DNA of 64,000 nt from Ptiloglossa arizonensis (lineage: Eukaryota > Arthropoda > Insecta > Hymenoptera > Colletidae), in contig NW_027478868.1 in NCBI RefSeq assembly GCF_051014685.1, forward strand, positions 124,001-188,000. Direction: 5' to 3'. Positions within the stretch are counted from its first letter, which is position 1. Every line of letters starts with the position of its first letter. The notes under the pieces were generated by a model. That model made no database searches. It saw only the letters and a program-made list of their open reading frames with translations, and was not told where the DNA came from. Below, one piece after another: positions 36,991 through 50,999 of this stretch. The position numbers and the translations under genes were made by a program.

Positions 36991-39900
36991 TCTCAACCAT
37001 TACTTAAGTACAAACTCCCATACCTCGCAAACGGATTGACGAACACGAGAAATTCGGGTTGCATCTGGAAGAAGAAACTCTCCCGATTACAACGCTATGT
37101 GTATTTTTCCCCTAAGCCTTTGTAGTTATTGGTTTCGAGTACCAGAATTGCGAAAATTTTGATGGTTTCTCAACCGTTCCTTAATTTCAAACTCCCACAT
37201 CTCGCGAACGGATTTACGAACTCGATAAATTCCTGTTGCATCTGAAACCAGAAACTCGTCCGATTACAACGGTATGTGTATTTTTGCCCTAGGCCATAGC
37301 AGTTATTGGTTTCGAGTATCAGACTTGCGAAAATATTGATGGTTTCTCAACCATTCCTTAACTTCAAACTCCCATATCTCGCGAACGGATTGACGAGCTC
37401 GAGAAATTCCTGTCCCATCTGAAAGTAGAAACTCGCCCGATTACAAAGGTATGTGTATTTTTCCCCTAGGCCATAGTAGTTATTGGTTTCGAGTATCAGA
37501 CTTGCGAAAATTGTTATGGTCTCTCAACCATTCCTTATCTTCAAACTCCCATATCTCGCGAACGGATTGACGAACTCGATTATTTCCTGTTGCATCTGAA
37601 AGTAGAAACTCGACCGATTACAATGGTGTGGGTACTTTTCCCCCAGGTCATTCCAGTTGTTCGTTTCTAGCATCAGAATTGCGAAAATTTTGATGGTCTC
37701 TCAACCATTCCTTATTTTCAAACTCCCATATCTCGCGAACGGATTGACGAACTCGAGGAATTCCTGTTGCGTCTGAAAGTAGAAACTCGCCCCATTACAA
37801 TGGTGTGTGTACTTTTCCCCTAGGTCATTCCAGTTATTCGTTTCTAGTATCTGAATTGCGGGAATGTTGATGGTTTCTCAACCATTCCTTAACTTCAAAC
37901 TCCCATATCTCGCGAACGGATTGACGTGCTCGAGAAATTCCTGTTGCATCTGAAAGTAGAAACTAGCCCGATTACAAAGGTATGTGTATTTTTCCCCTAG
38001 GCCTTTGTAGTTATTGGTTTCGAGTATCAGACTTGCGAAAATTTTGATGGTTTCTCAAGCATTCTTTAACCTCAAACTCCCATATCTCGTGAACGGATTG
38101 ACGTGCTCGAGAAATTCCTGTTGCATCTGAAAGTAGAAACTAGCCCGATTACAAAAGTATTTGCATTTTTCCCCTAGGCCTTTGTTGTTATTGGTTTCGA
38201 GTATTAGACTTGCGAAAATTTTGATGGTTTCTCAAGCATTCCTTAACTTCAAACTCCCATATCTCGCGAACGGATTGAGGAACTCGAGAAATTCCTGTTG
38301 CATCTGAAAGTAGAAACTCGTACGATTACAACGGTATGTGTATTTTTCCCTTAGGCCATTGTAGTTATTGGTTTCGAGTATCAGACTTGCGAAAATTGTG
38401 ATGGTCTCTCAACCATTCCTTATTTTCAAACTCCCATATCTCGCGAACGGATTGACGAACTCGAGGAATTCCTGTTGCGTCTGAAAGTAGAAACTCGCCC
38501 CATTACAATGGTGTGTGTACTTTTCCCCTAGGTCATTCCAGTTATTCGTTTCTAGCATCAGAATTGCGAAAATTTTGATGGCTTCTCAACCATTCCTTAA
38601 CTTCAAACTCCCATATCTCGCGAACGGATTGACATACTCGAGAAATTCCTGTTGCATCTGAAAGTAGAAACTCGCCCGATTACAAAGATATGTGTACTTT
38701 TCCCCTAGGCCACAGTAGTTATTGGTTTCGAGAATCAGACTTGCGAAAATTGTGATGGTCTCTCAACCATTCCTTATTTTCAAACTCCCATATCTCGCGA
38801 ACGGATTGACGCACTCGAGGAATTCCTATTGCATCTGAAAGTAGAAACTCGCCCCATTACAATGGTATGTGTACTTTTCCCCTAGGTCAGTCCAGTTATT
38901 GGTTTCGAGAATCACACTTGCGAAAATTGTGATTGTTTCTCAACCATTACTTAAGTTCAAACTCCCATACCTCGCAAACGGATTCACGAACACGAGAAAT
39001 TCGGGTTCCATCTGGAAGAAGAAACTCTCCCGATTACAACGGTATGTGTATTTTTCCCCTAAGCCTTTGTAGTTATTGGTTTCGAGTATCAGACTTGCGA
39101 AAATTTTGATGGTTTCTCAACCGTTCCTTAATTTCAAACTCCCACATCTCGCGAACGGATTTACGAACTCGATAAATTCCTGTTGCACCTGAAACCAGAA
39201 ACTCGTCCGATTACAACGGTATGTGTATTTTTGCCCTAGGCCATAACAGTTATTGGTTTCGAGTATCAGACTTGCGAAAATATTGATGGTTTCTCAACCA
39301 TTCCTTAACTTCAAACTCCCATATTTCGCGAACGGATTGACGAACTGGATTATTTCCTGTTGCCTCTGAAAGTAGTAAGTCGTCCGATTACAATGGTGAG
39401 TGTACTTATCCCCTAGGTCATTCCAGTTATTCGTTTCCAGCATCAGAATTGCGAAAATTTTGATGGTTTCTCAACCATTCCTTAACTTCAAACTCCCATA
39501 TCTCGCGAACGGATTGACGAACTCGATTATTTCCTGTTGCATCTGAAAGTAGGAACTCGTTCGATTACAACGGTATGTGTATTGTTGTCCTAGGCCATAG
39601 TAGTTATTTGTTTCGAGTATCAGACTTGCGAAAATTGTGATTGTTTCTCAACCATTCCTTAACTTCAAACTCCCATATCTCGCGAACGGATTGACGAACT
39701 CGAGAAACTCCTGTCGCATCTGAAAATAGAAACTCGCCCGATTTCAAAGGTATGTGTATTTTTCCCCTAGGCCATAGTAGTTATTGGTTTCGAGTATCAG
39801 ACTCGCGAAAATTGTTATGGTCTCTCAACCATTCCTTATCTTCAAACTCCCATATCTCGCGAACGGATTGACGAACTCGATTATTTCCTGTTGCATCTGA

Positions 39901-42900
39901 AAGTAGAAACTCGACCGATTACAATGGTGTGGGTACTTTTCCCCCAGGTCATTCCAGTTGTTCGTTTCTAGCATCAGAATTGCGAAAATTTTGATGGTTC
40001 CTCAACCATTCCTTAACTTCAAACTCCCATATCTCGCGAACGGATTGACGAACTCGAGAAACTCCTGCTGCATCTGAAAGTAGAAATTCGCCCCATTACA
40101 GTGGTGTGTGTACTTTACCCCTAGGTCATTCCAGTTATTCGTTTCTAGCATCAGAATTGCGAAAATTTTGATGGCTTCTCAACCATTCCTTAACTTCAAA
40201 CTCCCATATCTCGCGAACGGATTGACATACTCGAGAAATTCCTGTTGCATCTGAAAGTAGAAACTCGCCCAATTACAAAGGTATGTGTACTTTTCCCCTA
40301 GGCCATTCCAGTTATTGGTTTCGAGTAACAGCCTTGCGAAAATTTATATGGTTTCTCAACCATTCCTTAACTCCAAACTCCCATATCTCGCGATCGGATT
40401 GACGAACTTGATTATTTCCTGTTGCATCTGAAAGTAGAAAGTCGACCGATTACAATGGTGTGTGTACTTTTACCCCAGGTCATTCCTGTTCTTCTCTTCT
40501 AGCATCAGAATTGCGAAAATTTTGATGGTTTCTCAACCATTCCTTAACTTCAAACTCCCCAATCTCGCGAACGGATTGACGAACTCGAGAAATTCCTGTT
40601 GCATCTGAAAGTAGAAACTCGCCCGATTACAAAGATATGTGTATTTTTCCCCTAGGTCATAGTAGTTATTGGTTTCGAGTATCAGACTTGCGAAAATTGT
40701 GATGGTCTCTCAACCATTCCTTATTTTCAAACTCCCATATCTCGCGAACGGATTGACGCACTCGAGGAATTCCTATTGCATCTGAAAGTAGAAACTCGCC
40801 CCATTACAATGGTGTGTGTACTTTTCCCCTAGGCCAGTCCAGTTATTGGTTTCGAGTATCACACTTGCGAAAATTGTGATTGTTTCTCAACCATTACTTA
40901 AGTTCAAACTCCCATACCTCGCAAACGGATTGACGAACACGAGAAATTCGGGTTCCATCTGGAAGAAGAAACTCTCCCGATTACAACGGTATGTGTATTT
41001 TTCCCCTAAGCCTTTGTAGTTATTGGTTTCGAGTATCAGACTTGCGAAAATTTTGACGGTTTCTCAACCATTCCTTAACTTCAAACTCCCATATCTCGCG
41101 AACGGATTGACGAACTCGAGAAACTCCTGTCGCATCTGAAAGTAGAAACTCGCCCGATTACAAAGGTATGTGTATTTTTCCCCTAGGCCATAGTAGTTAT
41201 TGGTTTCGAGTATCAGACTTGCGAAAATTGTGATGGTCTCTCAACCATTCCTTATCTTCAAACTCCCATATCTCGCGAACGGATTGACGAACTCGAGGAA
41301 TTCCTGTTGCATCTGAAAGTAGAAACTCGCCCCATTACAGTGGTGTGTGTACCTTTCCGCTAGGCCATTCCAGTTATTGGTTTCGAGTATCAGACTTGCG
41401 AAAATTTTGATGGTTTCTCAAGCATTCCTTAACTTCAAACTCCCATATCTCGCGAACGGATTGACGAACTCGATTATTTCCTGTTGCATCTGAAAGTAGA
41501 AACTCGACCGATTACAATGGTGTGTGTACTTTTCCCCCAGGTCATTCCAGTTATTCGATTCTAGCAACAGAATTGCGAAAATTTTGATTGTTCCTCAACC
41601 ATTCCTTAACTTCAAACTCCCATATCTCGCGAACGGATTGACGAACTCGAGAAACTCCTGTTGCATCTGAAAGTAGAAACTCGCCCGATTACAAAGGTAT
41701 GTGTATTTTCCCCCTAGGCCATAGTAGTTATTGGTTTCGAGTATCAGACTTGCGAAAATTGTGATGGTCTCTCAGCCATTCCTTAACTTCAAACTCCCAT
41801 ATCTCACGAACGGATTGTCGAACTCGATTATTTCCTGTTGCATCTGAAAGTAGAAACTCGACCGATTACAATGGTGTGTGTACTTTTCCCCTAGGTCATT
41901 CCAGTTATTCGTTTCTAGCATCAGAATTGCGAAAATTTTTTTGGTTACTCAGCCATTCCTTAACTTCAAAATCCCATATCTCGCGAACGGATTGACATAC
42001 TCGAGAAATTCCTGTTGCATCTGAAAGTAGAAACTCGCCCAATTACAAAGGTATGTGTATTTTTCCACTAGGCCAGAGTAGTTATTGGTTTCGAGTATCA
42101 GACTTGCGAAAATTGTGATTGTTTCTCAATCATTCCTTAACTTCAAACTCCCATATCTCGCGAACGGATTGACGAACACGAGAAATTCCGGTTGCATCTG
42201 GAAGAAGAAACTCTCCCGATTACAACGGTATGTGTATTTTTCCCCTAAGCCTTTGTAGTTATTGGTTTCGAGTATCAGACTTGCGAAAATTTTGATGGTT
42301 TCTCAACCGTTCCTTAATTTCAAACTCCCACATCTCGTGAACGGATTTACGAACTCGATAAATTCCTGTTGCACCTGAAACCAGAAACTCGTCCGATTAC
42401 AACGGTATGTGTATTTTTGCCCTAGGCCATAGCAGTTATTTGTTTCGAGTATCAGACTTGCGTAAATATTGATGGTTTCTCAACCATTCCTTAACTTCAG
42501 ACTCCCATATTTCGCGAACGGATTGACGAACTGGATTATTTCCTGTTGCCTCTGAAAGTAGTAAGTCGTCCGATTACAATGGTGTGTGTACTTATCCCCT
42601 AGGTCATTCCAGTTATTCGTTTCCAGCATCAGAATTGCGAAAATTTTGATGGTTTCTCAACCATTCCTTAATTTCAAACTCCCATATCTCGCGAACGGAT
42701 TGACGAGCTCGAGAAATTCCTGTTGCATCTGAAAGTAGAAACTTGCCCGATTACAAAGGTATGTGTATTTTTCCCCTAGGGCTTTGTCGTTATTGGTTTC
42801 GAGTATCAGACTTGCGAAAATTTTGATGGCTTCTCAAGCATTCCTTAACTTCAAACTCCCATATCTCGCGAACGGATTGCCGACTCGATTATTTCCTGTT

Positions 42901-45000
42901 GCATCTGAAAGTAGAAAGTCGACCGATAACAATGGTGTGTGTACTTTTCCCCCAGGTCATTCCAGTTATTCGTTTCTAGCATCAGAATTGCGAAAATTTT
43001 GACGGTTTCTCAACCATTCCTTAACTTCAAACTCCCATATCTCGCGAACGGATTGACGAACTCGAGAAACTCCTGTCGCATCTGAAAGTAGAAACTCGCC
43101 CGATTACAGAGGTATGTGTATTTTTCCCCTAGGCCATAGTAGTTATTGGTTTCGAGTATCAGACTTGCGAAAATTGTGATGGTCTCTCAACCATTCCTTA
43201 TCTTCAAACTCCCATATCTCGCGAACGGATTGACGAACTCGAGGAATTCCTGTTGCATCTGAAAGTAGAAACTCGCCCCATTACAGTGGTGTGTGTACCT
43301 TTCCGCTAGGCCATTCCAGTTATTGGTTTCGAGTATCAGACTTGCGAAAATTTTGATGGTTTCTCAACCATTCCTTAACTTCAAACTCCCATATCTCGCG
43401 AACGGATTGACGAACTCGATTATTTCCTGTTGTATCTGAAAGTAGAAACTCGTCCGATTACAACGGTATGTGTATTGTTGCCCTAGGCCATAGTAGTTAT
43501 TGTTTTCGAGTATCAGACTTGCGAAAATTGTGATTGTTTCCCAACCGTTCCTTAATTTCAAACTCCCATATCTCGCGAACGGATTGACGAGCTCGAGAAA
43601 TTCCTGTTGCATCTGAAAGTAGAAACTTGCCCGATTACAAAGGTATGTGTATTTTTCCCCTAGGGCTTTGTCGTTATTGGTTTCGAGTATCAGACTTGCG
43701 AAAATTTTGATGGCTTCTCAAGCATTCCTTAACTTCAAACTCCCATATCTCGCGAACGGATTGCCGACTCGATTATTTCCTGTTGCATCTGAAAGTAGAA
43801 AGTCGACCGATAACAATGGTGTGTGTACTTTTCCCCCAGGTCATTCCAGTTATTCGTTTCTAGCATCAGAATTGCGAAAATTTTGACGGTTTCTCAACCA
43901 TTCCTTAACTTCAAACTCCCATATCTCGCGAACGGATTGACGAACTCGAGAAACTCCTGTCGCATCTGAAAGTAGAAACTCGCCCGATTACAGAGGTATG
44001 TGTATTTTTCCCCTAGGCCATAGTAGTTATTGGTTTCGAGTATCAGACTTGCGAAAATTGTGATGGTCTCTCAACCATTCCTTATCTTCAAACTCCCATA
44101 TCTCGCGAACGGATTGACGAACTCGAGGAATTCCTGTTGCATCTGAAAGTAGAAACTCGCCCCATTACAGTGGTGTGTGTACCTTTCCGCTAGGCCATTC
44201 CAGTTATTGGTTTCGAGTATCAGACTTGCGAAAATTTTGATGGTTTCTCAAGCATTCCTTAACTTCAAACTCCCATATCTCGCGAACGGATTGACGAACT
44301 CTATTATTTCCTGTTGCATCTGAAAGTAGAAACTCGACCGATTACAATGGTGTGTGTACTTTTCCCCTAGGTCATTCCAGTTATTCGTTTCTAGCATCAG
44401 AATTGCGAAAATTTTTTTGGTTTCTCAGCCATTCCTTAACTTCAAACTCCCATATCTCGCGAACGGATTGACATACTCGAGAAATTCCTGTTGCATCTGA
44501 AAGTAGAAACTCGCCCAATTACAAAGGTATGTGTATTTTTCCACTAGGCCAGAGTAGTTATTGGTTTCGAGTATCAGACTTGCGAAAATTGTGATTGTTT
44601 CTCAATCATTCCTTAACTTCAAACTCCCATATCTCGCGAACGGATTGACGAACACGAGAAATTCCGGTTGCATCTGGAAGAAGAAACTCTCCCGATTACA
44701 ACGGTATGTTTATTTTTCCCCTAAGCCTTTGTAGTTATTGGTTTCGAGTATCAGACTTGCGAAAATTTTGATGGTTTCTCAACCGTTCCTTAATTTCAAA
44801 CTCCCATATCTCGCGAACGGATTGACGAGCTCGAGAAATTCCTGTTGCATCTAAAAGTAGAAACTCGCCCGATTACAAAGGTATGTGTATTTTTCCCTTA
44901 GGCCTTTGTAGTTATTGGTTTCGAGTATCAGACTTGCGAAAATTTTTATGGTTCCTCAACCATTCCTTAACTCCAAACTCCCATATTTCGCGAACGGATT
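36990..45000. repeat. Satellite block 7: 11-monomer period and 5-monomer tandem duplication
   Basis: A rare monomer with GAACACGAGAAATTCGGGTT occurs at 37041, 38988 and 40935, exactly 1947 bp (11 x 177) apart each time. Weaker relatives lie at 42174 and 44650. Between 42665 and about 44245 a four-to-five-monomer segment is tandemly duplicated with an 884-bp offset. Confidence 0.83.
42665..44245. repeat. Tandem duplication of about five monomers, offset 884 bp
   Basis: The segment from 42665 to about 43360 reappears at 43549 to about 44245. Shared rare changes include CTAGGGCTTTGTCG, GGATTGCCGACTCG (one base short) and CCGATTACAGAGG. The copies diverge after TTGATGGTTTCTCAA, where one reads CCATTCC and the other GCATTCC. 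Confidence 0.88.
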
Positions 45001-48000
45001 GACGAATCCCAAAAATTTCTGTTGCATCTGAAAATAGAAACTCTCCCGATTACAACGCTATGTGTATTTTTCCCCTAGGCCATTGTAGTTATTGGTTTCG
45101 AGTATCAGACTTGCGAAAATTTTGATGGTTTCTCAACCATTCCTTAACTTCAAACTCCCATATCTCGCGAACGGGTTGACGAACTCGAGAAATTCCTGTT
45201 GCATCTGAAGGCAGAATCTCTCCCGATTACAAAGGTATGTGTATTTTTTCCGTAGGCCTTTGTAGTTATTGATATCGAGTATCAGACTTGCGAAAATTTT
45301 GATGGTTTCTCAACCGTTCCTTAACTTCAAACTCCCATATCTCGCGAACGGATTGACGAACTCGAGAAATTCCTCTTGCAGCTGAAAGCAGAAACTCGTC
45401 CGATTACAACGGTATGTGTATTTTTGCCCTAGGCCATAGTAGTTATTGGTTTCGAGTATCAGACTTGCGAAAACTTTGATGGTTTCTCAAGCATTCCTTA
45501 ACTTCAAACTCCCATATCTCGTGAACGGATTGACGAACTCGATTATTTCCTGTTGCATCTGAAAGTAGAAACTCGACCGATTACAATGGTGTGTGTACTT
45601 TTCCCCTAGGTCATTCCAGTTATTCGTTTCTAGGCATCAGAATTGCGAAAATTTTGATGGTTTCTCAACCATTCCTTACCTTCAAACTCCCATATCTCGC
45701 GAACGGATTGACGACCTGGATTATTTCCTATTGCATCTGAAACCAGAAACTCGTCCGATTACAACGGTATGTGTATTTTTGCCCTAGGCCACAGTTGTTA
45801 TTGGTTTCGAGTATCAGACTTGCGAAAATATTGATGATTTCTCAACCATTCCTTAAATTCAAACTCCCATATCTCGCGAACGGATTGAAGAACTCGAGAA
45901 TTTCCTATTGCATCTGAAAGCAAAAACTCGCCCGATTACAACGGTATGTGTATTCTTGCCCTAGGCCATAGTAGTTATTGGTTTCGAGTATCAGACTTGC
46001 GAAAATTTTGATGGTTTCTCAACCATTCCTTAACTTCAAACTCCCATATCTCGCGAACGGAATGACGAACTCGAGAAATTCCTGTTGCATCTGAAACAGA
46101 AACTCGTCCGATTACAATGGTATATGAATTTTTGCCCTAGGCCGTAGTAGTTATTGGTTTCGAGTATCAGACTTGCGAACATTGTGATGGTTTCTCAACC
46201 GTTCCTTAACATCAAACTCCCATATCTCGCGAACAGATTGACGAACTCGAGAAATTCCTGTTGCATCTGAAAGCAGAAACTCGCCCGATTACAAAGGTAT
46301 GTGTATTTTTCCCCTAGGCCTTTGTAGTTATTGGTTTCGAGTATCAGACTTGCGAAAATTTTGATGGTTTCTCAACCATTCCTTAAATTCAAACTCCCAT
46401 ATCTCGCGAACGGTTGACGAACACGAGAAATTCCTGTTGCATCTGAAAGTAGAAACTCGGCCGATTACAATGGTGTGTGTACTTTTCCCCTAGGCCATTC
46501 CCGTTATCGGTTTCGAGTATCAGACTAGCGCAAATTTTGTTGGTTTCTCAACCATTCCTTAACTTCAAACTCCCATATCTCGCGAACGGATTGACGAACT
46601 CGAGAAATTCCTGTTGCATCTGAAACAGAAACTCGTCCAATTACAATGGTATGTGAATTTTTGCCCTAGGCCGTAGTAGTTATTGGTTTCGAGTATCAGA
46701 CTTGCGAAAATTTTGATGGTTTCTCAACCATTCCTTAATTTCAAACTTCCATATCTCGCGAACGGATTGACGAACTCGAGAAATTCCTGTTGCATCTGAA
46801 ACAGAAACCCGTCCAATTACAATGGTATGTGAATTTTTGCCCTAGGCCGTAGTAGTTATTGGTTTCGAGTATCAGACTTGCAAAAATTTTGTTGGTTTCT
46901 CAACCATTCCTTAACTTCAAACTCCCATATGTCGCGAACGGCTGACGAACTCGAGAAATTCCTGTTGGATCTGAAACCAGAAACTCGTCCGATTACAACG
47001 GTATGTGCACTTTTCCCCTGGGCCATTCCAGTTATTGGTTTCGAGTATCAGACTTGCGAAAATTTATATGGTTTCTCAACCATTCCTTAAATTCAAACTT
47101 CTATATCTCGCGAACGGATTGACGAATCCTGAAAATTTCTGTTGCATCTGAAAATAGAAACTCTCCCGATTACAACGGTATGTGTATTTTTCCCCTAGGG
47201 CATTGTAGTTATTGATTTCGAGTATCAGACTTGCGAAAATTTTGAGGGTTTCTCAACCATTCCTTAACTTCAAACTCCCATATCTCACGAACGGATTGAC
47301 GAACTCGAGAAATTCCTGTTGCACCTGAAAGCAGAAGCTCGCCCGATTACAAAGGCGTGTGTATTTTTCCCCTAGGCCATTGTAGTTATTGGTTTCGAGT
47401 ATCAGACTTGCGAAAATTTTGATGGTTTCTCAACCATTCCTTAACTTCAAACTCCCATATCTCGCGAACGGATTGACGAACTCGAGAAATTCCTGTTGCA
47501 TCTGAAAGCAGAAACTCACCCGATTACAACGGTATGTGTATTTTTGCCCTAGGCCATACTAGTTATTGGTTTCGAGTATCAGACTTGCGAAAATTGTGGT
47601 GGTTTCTCAACCGTTCCTTAACTTCAAACTCCCATATCTCGCGAACAGATTGACGAACTCGAGAAATTCCTGTTGCATCTGAAAGCAGAAACTCACCCGA
47701 TTACAACGGTATGTGTATTTTTCCCCTAGGCGATTGTAGTTATTGGTTTCGAGTATCAGATTTGCGAAAATTTTGAGGGTTTCTCAACCATTCCTTAACT
47801 TCAAACTCCCATATCTCACGAACGGATTGACGAACTCGAGAAATTCCTGTTGCACCTGAAAGCAGAAACTCGCCCGATTACAAAGGTATGTGTATTTTTC
47901 CCCTAGGCCATTGTAGTTATTGGTTTCGAGTATCAGAGTTGCGAAAATTTTGATGGTTTTTCAACCATTCCTTAACTTCAAACTCCCATATCTCACGAAC

Positions 48001-50600
48001 GGAATGACGAACTCGAGAAATTCCTGTTGCACCTGAAAGCAGAAACTCGCCTGATTACAAAGGTATGTGTATTTTTGCCCTAGGCCATTCCAGTTATTGG
48101 TTTCGAGTATCAGACCAGCGAAAATTTTGATGGTTTCTCAACCTTTCGTTACCTTCATAGACCCATATCTCGCGAACGGAATGACGAACTCGAGAAATTC
48201 CTGTTGCATCTGAAAGTAGAAACTCGCCCGATTACAATGGTGTGTGTACTTTTCCCCTAGACCATTCCTGTTATTGGTTTCGAGTAACAGACTTGCGAAA
48301 ATTTTGATGGTTTCTCAACCATTCCTTAACTTCAAACTCCCATATCTCGCGAACGGATTGACGAACTCGAGAATTTCCTATTGCATCTGAAAGCAGAAAC
48401 TCGCACGATTACAACGGTATGTGTATTTTTGCCCTAGGCCATTGTAGTTATTGGTTTCGAGTATCAAACTTGCGAAAATTTTGATGGTTTCTCAACCATT
48501 CCTTAACTTCAAACTCCCATATCTCGCGAACGGATTGACGAACTCGAGAAATTCCTGTTGCACCTGAAAGCAGAAACTCGACCGATTACAATGGTGTGTG
48601 TACTTTTCCCCTAAGTCATTCCAGTTATTCGTTTCTATCATCAGAATTGCGAAAATTTTTATGGTTTCTCAACCATTCCTTATCTTCAAACTCCCATATC
48701 TCGCGGACGGATTGACGAATTCGAGAAATTCCTGTTGCATCTGAAAGTAGAAACTCGCCCCATTACAACGGTGTGTGTACTTTTCCCCTAGGCCATTCCA
48801 GTTATTGGTTTCGTGTATCAGACTTGCGAAAATTTTGATGGTTTCTCAACTATTCCTTAACATCCTACTCCCATATCTCGCGAACGGATTGACGAACTCG
48901 AGAAATTCCTGTGGCATCTGAAAGTAGAAACTCGCCTGATTACAAAGGTATGTGTATTTTTGCCCTAGGCCATTCCAGTTATTGGTTTCGAGTATCAGAC
49001 CAGCGAAAATTTTGATGGTTTCTCAACCTTTCGTTACCTTCATAGACCCATATCTCGCGAACGGAATGACGAACTCGAGAAATTCCTGTTGCATCTGAAA
49101 GTAGAAACTCGCCCGATTACAATGGTGTGTGTACTTTTCCCCTAGACCATTCCTGTTATTGGTTTCGAGTAACAGACTTGCGAAAATTTTGATGGTTTCT
49201 CAACCATTCCTTAACTTCAAACTCCCATATCTCGCGAACGGATTGACGAACTCGAGAATTTCCTATTGCATCTGAAAGCAGAAACTCGCACGATTACAAC
49301 GGTATGTGTATTTTTGCCCTAGGCCATTGTAGTTATTGGTTTCGAGTATCAAACTTGCGAAAATTTTGATGGTTTCTCAACCATTCCTTAACTTCAAACT
49401 CCCATATCTCGCGAACGGATTGACGAACTCGAGAAATTCCTGTTGCACCTGAAAGCAGAAACTCGACCGATTACAATGGTGTGTGTACTTTTCCCCTAAG
49501 TCATTCCAGTTATTCGTTTCTATCATCAGAATTGCGAAAATTGTTATGGTTTCTCAACCATTCCTTATCTTCAAACTCCCATATCTCGCGGACGGATTGA
49601 CGAATTCGAGAAATTCCTGTTGCATCTGAAAGTAGAAACTCGCCCCATTACAACGGTGTGTGTACTTTTCCCCTAGGCCATTCCAGTTATTGGTTTCGAG
49701 TAACAGACTTGCGAAAATTTTGTTGGTTTCTCAACCATTCCTTAACTTCAAACTCCCATATCTCCCGAACGGATTGACGAACTCGAGAAATTCCTGTTGC
49801 ATCTGAAAGTAGTAACTCTCCCGATTACAAAGGTATGTGTATTTTTCCCCTAGGCCATAGTAGTTATTGGTTTCGAGTATCAGATTTGCGAAAATTGTGA
49901 TGGTTCCTCAACCATTCCTTAACTTCAAACTCCCATATCTCGCGAACGGATTGACGAACTCGAGAAATTCCTGTTGCACCTGAAAGCAGAAACTCGACCG
50001 ATTACAAAGGTTTGTGTATTTTTCCCCTAGGCCATTGTAGTTATTGGTTTCGAGTATCAGACTTGCGAAAATTTTGATGGTTTCTCAACCATTCCTGAAC
50101 TTCCAACTCCCATATCTCGCGAACGGATTGACGTGCTCGAGAAATTCCTGTTGCATCTGAAAGTAGAAACTCGCCCGATTACAAAGGTATGTGTATTTTT
50201 CCCCTAGGCCTTTGTAGTTATTGGTTTCGAGTATCAGACTTGCGAAAATTTTGTTGGTTTCTCAACCATTCCTTAACTTCAAACTCCCATATGTCGCGAA
50301 CGGCTGACGAACTCGAGAAACTCCTGTTGCATCTGAAACCAGAAACTCGTCCGATTACAACGGTATGTGTACTTTTCCCCTGGGCCATTCCAGTTATTGG
50401 TTTCGTGTATCAGACTTGCGAAAATTTTTATGGTTTCTCAACCATTCCTTAACTTCAAACTCCCATATCTCGCGAACGGATTGACGAATCCGAAAAATTT
50501 CTGTTGCATCTGAAAATAGAAACTCTCCCGATTACAACGCTATGTTTATTTTTCCCCTAGGCCATTGTTGTTATTGGTTTCGAGTATCAGACTTGCGAAA
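45000..50600. repeat. Satellite block 8: mixed monomers with a duplication at 48-49.6 kb
   Basis: Monomers with GCACCTGAAAGCAGAAAC and CTCACGAACGG variants. The segment from about 48045 to 48800 recurs at 48929 to 49685, 884 bp (five monomers) on. It is recognised by ACCTTTCGTTACCTTCATAG in both copies. Both arms contain the same rare TCGCGGACGG box. A diverged relative of the distinctive monomer appears near 59279. Confidence 0.82.
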
Positions 50601-50999
50601 ATTTTGATGGTTTCTCAACGATTCCTTAACTTCAAACTCCCATACCTTGCGAACGGATTGGCGAACTCGAGAAATTCCTGTCGCATCTGAAAGTGGAAAC
50701 TCGCCCGATTACAATGGTGTATGTACTTTTCCCCTAGGGCATTCCAGTTATAGGTTTCGAGTATCAGTCCAGCGAAAATTTTGATGGTTTCTCAAACATT
50801 CCGTAACTTCAAACTCCCATATCTCGCGAACGGAATGACGAACTCGAGAAATTCCTGTTGCATCTGAAAGTAGAAACTCGGCCGATTACAAAGGTGTGTG
50901 TATTTTTCCCCTAGGCTATTGTAGTTATTGGTTTCGAGTATCAGACTTGCAAAAATTTTGATGGTTTCTCAACCATTCCTTAACTTCAAACTCCGATAC

